NCBI GenBank assembly: GCA_001701065.1
Contig: DAAL01000152.1
Span: 1,682-9,183 of the forward strand
DNA: 7,502 bases
Origin: Bacteroidales bacterium GP4
Lineage (GTDB): Bacteria; Bacteroidota; Bacteroidia; Bacteroidales; Muribaculaceae
Reading direction: 5' to 3'
Shown here in pieces: positions 5,449 to 7,502 of this stretch. The notes below the pieces were generated by a model, which saw only the letters and a list, made by a program, of their open reading frames with translations, did not search any database and was not told the origin of the DNA. Numbering within the stretch: the stretch's first letter is position 1; each line of letters opens with the position of its first letter. Both the position numbers and the translations under genes were made by a program.

Positions 5449-6012
5449 ATGAGTACTGAAGTAAAAACTTATCTTGAGCCTGCCGAAGAAAAAATGGAAA
5501 TGGCGGTGGCATATCTGGACGAAGCGTTAGCCCACATCCGTGCCGGTAAAGCAAATCCTAAAATCCTCGATGCTATCCGTGTGGAATACTACGGCAGCGC
5601 GGCTCCTATATCCAATGTCGCCAATGTGAGTGTGCCCGACGCGCGCACCATCACCATCATTCCGTGGGAAAAATCGATGTTCAAGGAGATAGAGAAAGCC
5701 ATTATCAACTCCGAGTTGGGCATCACTCCCGAAAACAACGGCGAAGTGATACGTCTTTCCATCCCTCCGTTGACCGAGGAACGCCGTAAGACTCTCGTGA
5801 AGCAGTCCAAGGCTGAGGCTGAGAATGCCAAAGTGTCGGTGCGCAACGCCCGCCGCGATGCTATCGAAGGTCTTAAGAAAGCCGTGAAGCTCGGTATGCC
5901 CGAGGATGTGGAGAAGGATGCCGAAGCACAGGCACAGAAGCTTCATGACAAGTATCTGAAGAAAATCGACGAGCTTTTTGCCGCTAAAGAAAAGGAAATA
6001 CTCACCGTGTAG
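5449..6012 (+). CDS. frr: Ribosome recycling factor
   Basis: This cytoplasmic protein works with elongation factor G to split the post-termination ribosome so that subunits, tRNA and mRNA are released. The 187 residues are the standard length, and the L-shaped, tRNA-mimicking two-domain layout can be followed. The first helix carries the conserved IRAGKANP (30-37, with R31). The beta domain starts at [10 protein letters not shown] (45-54), and [10 protein letters not shown] (105-114) leads into the long C-terminal helices. VRNARRD (131-137) contains the arginine equivalent to the essential R132 of the E. coli protein. The helices are strongly charged throughout. The A-rich leader before ATG (ACAAATATAA) has no Shine-Dalgarno sequence. 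The pyrH-frr pairing is widely conserved in bacteria and the 20-bp gap without a promoter supports co-transcription. The hairpin at 6047-6069 may end this transcript. Confidence 0.98.
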   Translation: MSTEVKTYLEPAEEKMEMAVAYLDEALAHIRAGKANPKILDAIRVEYYGSAAPISNVANVSVPDARTITIIPWEKSMFKEIEKAIINSELGITPENNGEVIRLSIPPLTEERRKTLVKQSKAEAENAKVSVRNARRDAIEGLKKAVKLGMPEDVEKDAEAQAQKLHDKYLKKIDELFAAKEKEILTV

Positions 6013-6026
6013 GCTATCTACTTCGG

Positions 6027-6044
6027 TGTTAATTAATTTTAACA
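6027..6044. other. A/T-rich inverted repeat after frr
   Basis: TGTTAA (6027-6032) and TTAACA (6039-6044) are exact reverse complements around TTAATT. It lies 15 bp after the frr stop and two bases before the stronger hairpin. All pairs but two are A-T, so an RNA stem would be weak. A DNA-binding site or simply A/T-rich sequence is as likely. Confidence 0.35.
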
Positions 6045-6046
6045 TG

Positions 6047-6069
6047 GGTGTGCAACGGTGTTGCACACC
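6047..6069. terminator. Perfect 10-bp inverted repeat: frr terminator or bcp operator
   Basis: GGTGTGCAAC (6047-6056) and GTTGCACACC (6060-6069) match exactly around the loop GGT, and a G-T pair would add one more step. It follows the frr stop by 34 bp. Read rightward it is followed by TTGATTTGT, which is T-rich but broken, so termination would be moderate. It also occupies the place where the -33 box of bcp should lie (about 6053-6058), which would fit a regulator site instead. Both roles can coexist. Confidence 0.6.
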
Positions 6070-6077
6070 TTGATTTG

Positions 6078-6085
6078 TATCTTTG
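6078..6085 (+). promoter_or_regulatory. -7 element of the bcp promoter, no clear -33 box
   Basis: TATCTTTG matches TAnnTTTG and shares 13 consecutive bases (with TGATA after it) with the pyrH promoter. Initiation near 6090 gives a leader of about 20 nt. No TTTG or TTG stands 19-22 bp upstream; the inverted repeat fills this place. Promoters of this kind may need an activator. The -7 box also excludes the upstream in-frame GTG at 6058 as the bcp start. Confidence 0.55.
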
Positions 6086-6111
6086 TGATAGAAATTGAAA
6101 CACAACTAATT

Positions 6112-6573
6112 ATGGAAATAGGAAACACAATCCCCGCAGTACTCGGCTATAACGCCGCCGGTGAAGAAGTCACTACAGCTGATTTCGCCGGCATACCCCT
6201 CATTATATATTTCTATCCCAAGGACAATACCCCGGGCTGTACTGCCGAGGCTTGTTCTTTGCGTGACGATTATGCCCGACTCCGTGCGCTCGGCTATCAG
6301 CTTATAGGAATAAGCAAGGACTCTATCGAAAGCCACAAGAAGTTTGCCCAGAAGTACGCTTTGCAGTTCCATCTGTTGAGCGATCCTGACACCACGGTCA
6401 ATCAGGCTTTCGGTGTGTGGCAGAAAAAGAAGATGGCGGGGCGTGAATACATGGGCACTGTGCGCACAACCTTCGTCACTGACAAGGAGCACCGCATAAC
6501 CCACATCATCAACAAAGTGGATACTAAAAACGCCGGACAGCAGTTACTGGATGTCATAGGCGGCAGCAATTAA
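6112..6573 (+). CDS. bcp: Thiol peroxidase of the BCP/PrxQ type (peroxiredoxin)
   Basis: This cytoplasmic peroxiredoxin reduces hydrogen and organic peroxides and is reset by thioredoxin. The 153 residues are the usual length for BCP/PrxQ. The thioredoxin-fold active site is YPKDNTPGCTAEAC (35-48): C43 is the peroxidatic cysteine in the PxxxTxxC motif, and C48, five residues later, is the resolving cysteine typical of the atypical two-cysteine BCP subgroup. R118 in MGTVRTTFV is the conserved arginine that lowers the cysteine pKa. The start is ATG 6112 (MEIGNTIP); an in-frame GTG at 6058 would add an 18-residue extension and sits upstream of the -7 box, inside the inverted repeat. recA starts 24 bp after the stop with no promoter seen, so the two are probably one transcript, giving peroxide defence and recombinational repair shared control. 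Confidence 0.96.
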   Translation: MEIGNTIPAVLGYNAAGEEVTTADFAGIPLIIYFYPKDNTPGCTAEACSLRDDYARLRALGYQLIGISKDSIESHKKFAQKYALQFHLLSDPDTTVNQAFGVWQKKKMAGREYMGTVRTTFVTDKEHRITHIINKVDTKNAGQQLLDVIGGSN

Positions 6574-6597
6574 TAACATTGAAAAACTATTGAATTT

Positions 6598-7502
6598 ATG
6601 GAAAAGACTAAAAAGACTTCAATAAAGAAGGGCGGTGCCGGCGATGACGTGGCATCGGCTAAGCTCGATGCTTTGTCGCAAGCGATGAAATCCATCGAGA
6701 AAACCTACGGACGCGGTGCCGTGATGAAACTCGGCGACGACAATGTGGAAGAGGTGGAGGTTATTCCCACCGGCTCCATAGGTCTTAACTTCGCCCTCGG
6801 TGTGGGAGGATTCCCCCGCGGACGTGTCATCGAGATATTCGGTCCCGAATCTTCCGGTAAGACCACTCTTGCCATTCATGCCATAGCCGAGGCTCAACGC
6901 CGCGGAGGCATAGCCGCTATCATCGATGCCGAGCACGCATTTGACCGCTTCTATGCCGAGAAACTCGGAGTGGATGTGGACAATCTGTTGATTTCGCAGC
7001 CTGACAATGGTGAGCAGGCACTTGAAATAACCGAACAGCTTATACGCAGTTCAGCCATCGACATTATCGTTGTCGACTCGGTTGCGGCTCTGACTCCCAA
7101 GAGCGAGATAGAAGGCGACATGGGCGACCGCAATGTAGGTCTGCAGGCTCGACTTATGTCACAGGCTATGCGTAAGCTCACCGGAACTATAGCCCGCACC
7201 AACACTTGCTGTATATTCATCAACCAGTTGCGTGACAAGATAGGGGTGATGTTCGGTCCCTCCGAAACCACTACTGGCGGTAACGCTTTGAAGTTCTATG
7301 CTTCGGTGCGAATCGACATTCGTCCCACAACTTCCATTAAGGACGGCGAGGAGATTCTTGGTCGCCACACTAAGGTAAAAGTGGTGAAAAACAAGGTTGC
7401 CCCTCCATTCAAGCGCGCTGAGTTCGATATAATGTTCGGTGAAGGTATCTCCAAGGCAGGTGAGATTATCGACCTCGGAGTTGAATACGACATCATCCAG
7501 AA
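6598..7502 (+). CDS. recA: RecA recombinase, 3' end outside the window
   Basis: RecA forms ATP-dependent filaments on single-stranded DNA, drives strand exchange and, where LexA exists, promotes its self-cleavage. 301 codons are present of a protein usually near 340-350 residues. The lysine-rich N-terminal tail (KKTSIKKGG) precedes the oligomerisation helix. Walker A is GPESSGKT (82-89). The catalytic glutamate is E112 in IDAEHAF and Walker B is IIVVD (156-160). Loop 2 and its surroundings, [21 protein letters not shown] (208-228), are intact. The DNA-binding C-terminal domain begins near residue 285 and is cut. The start ATG 6598 gives a family-like N-terminus after an A/T-rich leader. No LexA-type box is recognised before recA or bcp, and recA probably relies on the bcp promoter. 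Nothing suggests an intein or a break. Confidence 0.98.
   Translation, partial: MEKTKKTSIKKGGAGDDVASAKLDALSQAMKSIEKTYGRGAVMKLGDDNVEEVEVIPTGSIGLNFALGVGGFPRGRVIEIFGPESSGKTTLAIHAIAEAQRRGGIAAIIDAEHAFDRFYAEKLGVDVDNLLISQPDNGEQALEITEQLIRSSAIDIIVVDSVAALTPKSEIEGDMGDRNVGLQARLMSQAMRKLTGTIARTNTCCIFINQLRDKIGVMFGPSETTTGGNALKFYASVRIDIRPTTSIKDGEEILGRHTKVKVVKNKVAPPFKRAEFDIMFGEGISKAGEIIDLGVEYDIIQ

Noticed and set aside
5527..6105. 192-codon minus-strand frame opposite frr
   Set aside because: The plus strand encodes complete ribosome recycling factor; the antisense frame has no recognisable motif.
6058..6111. 18-residue extension of bcp from GTG 6058
   Set aside because: It begins in the inverted repeat and precedes the -7 box; the family begins near MEIGNTIP.

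Overview
The window looks like chromosomal DNA from a Bacteroidales bacterium, probably Muribaculaceae-like; the family is a guess from gene style, while the order is better supported. Three observations point there. Promoters match the Bacteroidota pattern (TTTG, about 20 bp, then TAnnTTTG) rather than sigma-70. Start codons are preceded by A/T-rich leaders without Shine-Dalgarno sequences. RecA, UMP kinase and the AAA ATPase read like Bacteroidota versions.

Left part (1-3052) is carbohydrate-related. A GH31 alpha-glycosidase runs off the left edge on the minus strand (start at 678). A GH13 alpha-amylase-type lipoprotein (1613-3052) runs rightward. Between them sits an A+T-rich two-gene toxin-antitoxin module (874-1550): a RelE/HigB (Gp49-like) toxin first, then an XRE-family HigA-like antitoxin overlapping it by ATGA. 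Its promoter carries a perfect 24-bp palindrome over the -7 element, the expected site for autorepression, and its start codon lies only 4 nt past that element.

Middle part (3006-4560) holds a minus-strand AAA ATPase of the DUF4143 type, whose 3' end overlaps the GH13 gene tail-to-tail by 47 bp. Upstream of it lies the most striking signal: seven copies of a TGCCATATTT core at an exact 32-bp period (4353 to 4554), arranged as alternating A and B units. The unit nearest the gene contains the -33 box of the ATPase promoter. The period is about three helical turns, so every copy faces the same side of the DNA.

Right part (4650-7502) is housekeeping: pyrH and frr (a two-gene operon for UMP kinase and ribosome recycling factor), then bcp (thiol peroxidase) and the first 301 codons of recA, probably co-transcribed. 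A perfect 10-bp inverted repeat (6047-6069) separates the pairs. It is either the frr terminator or an operator placed where the -33 box of bcp should be.
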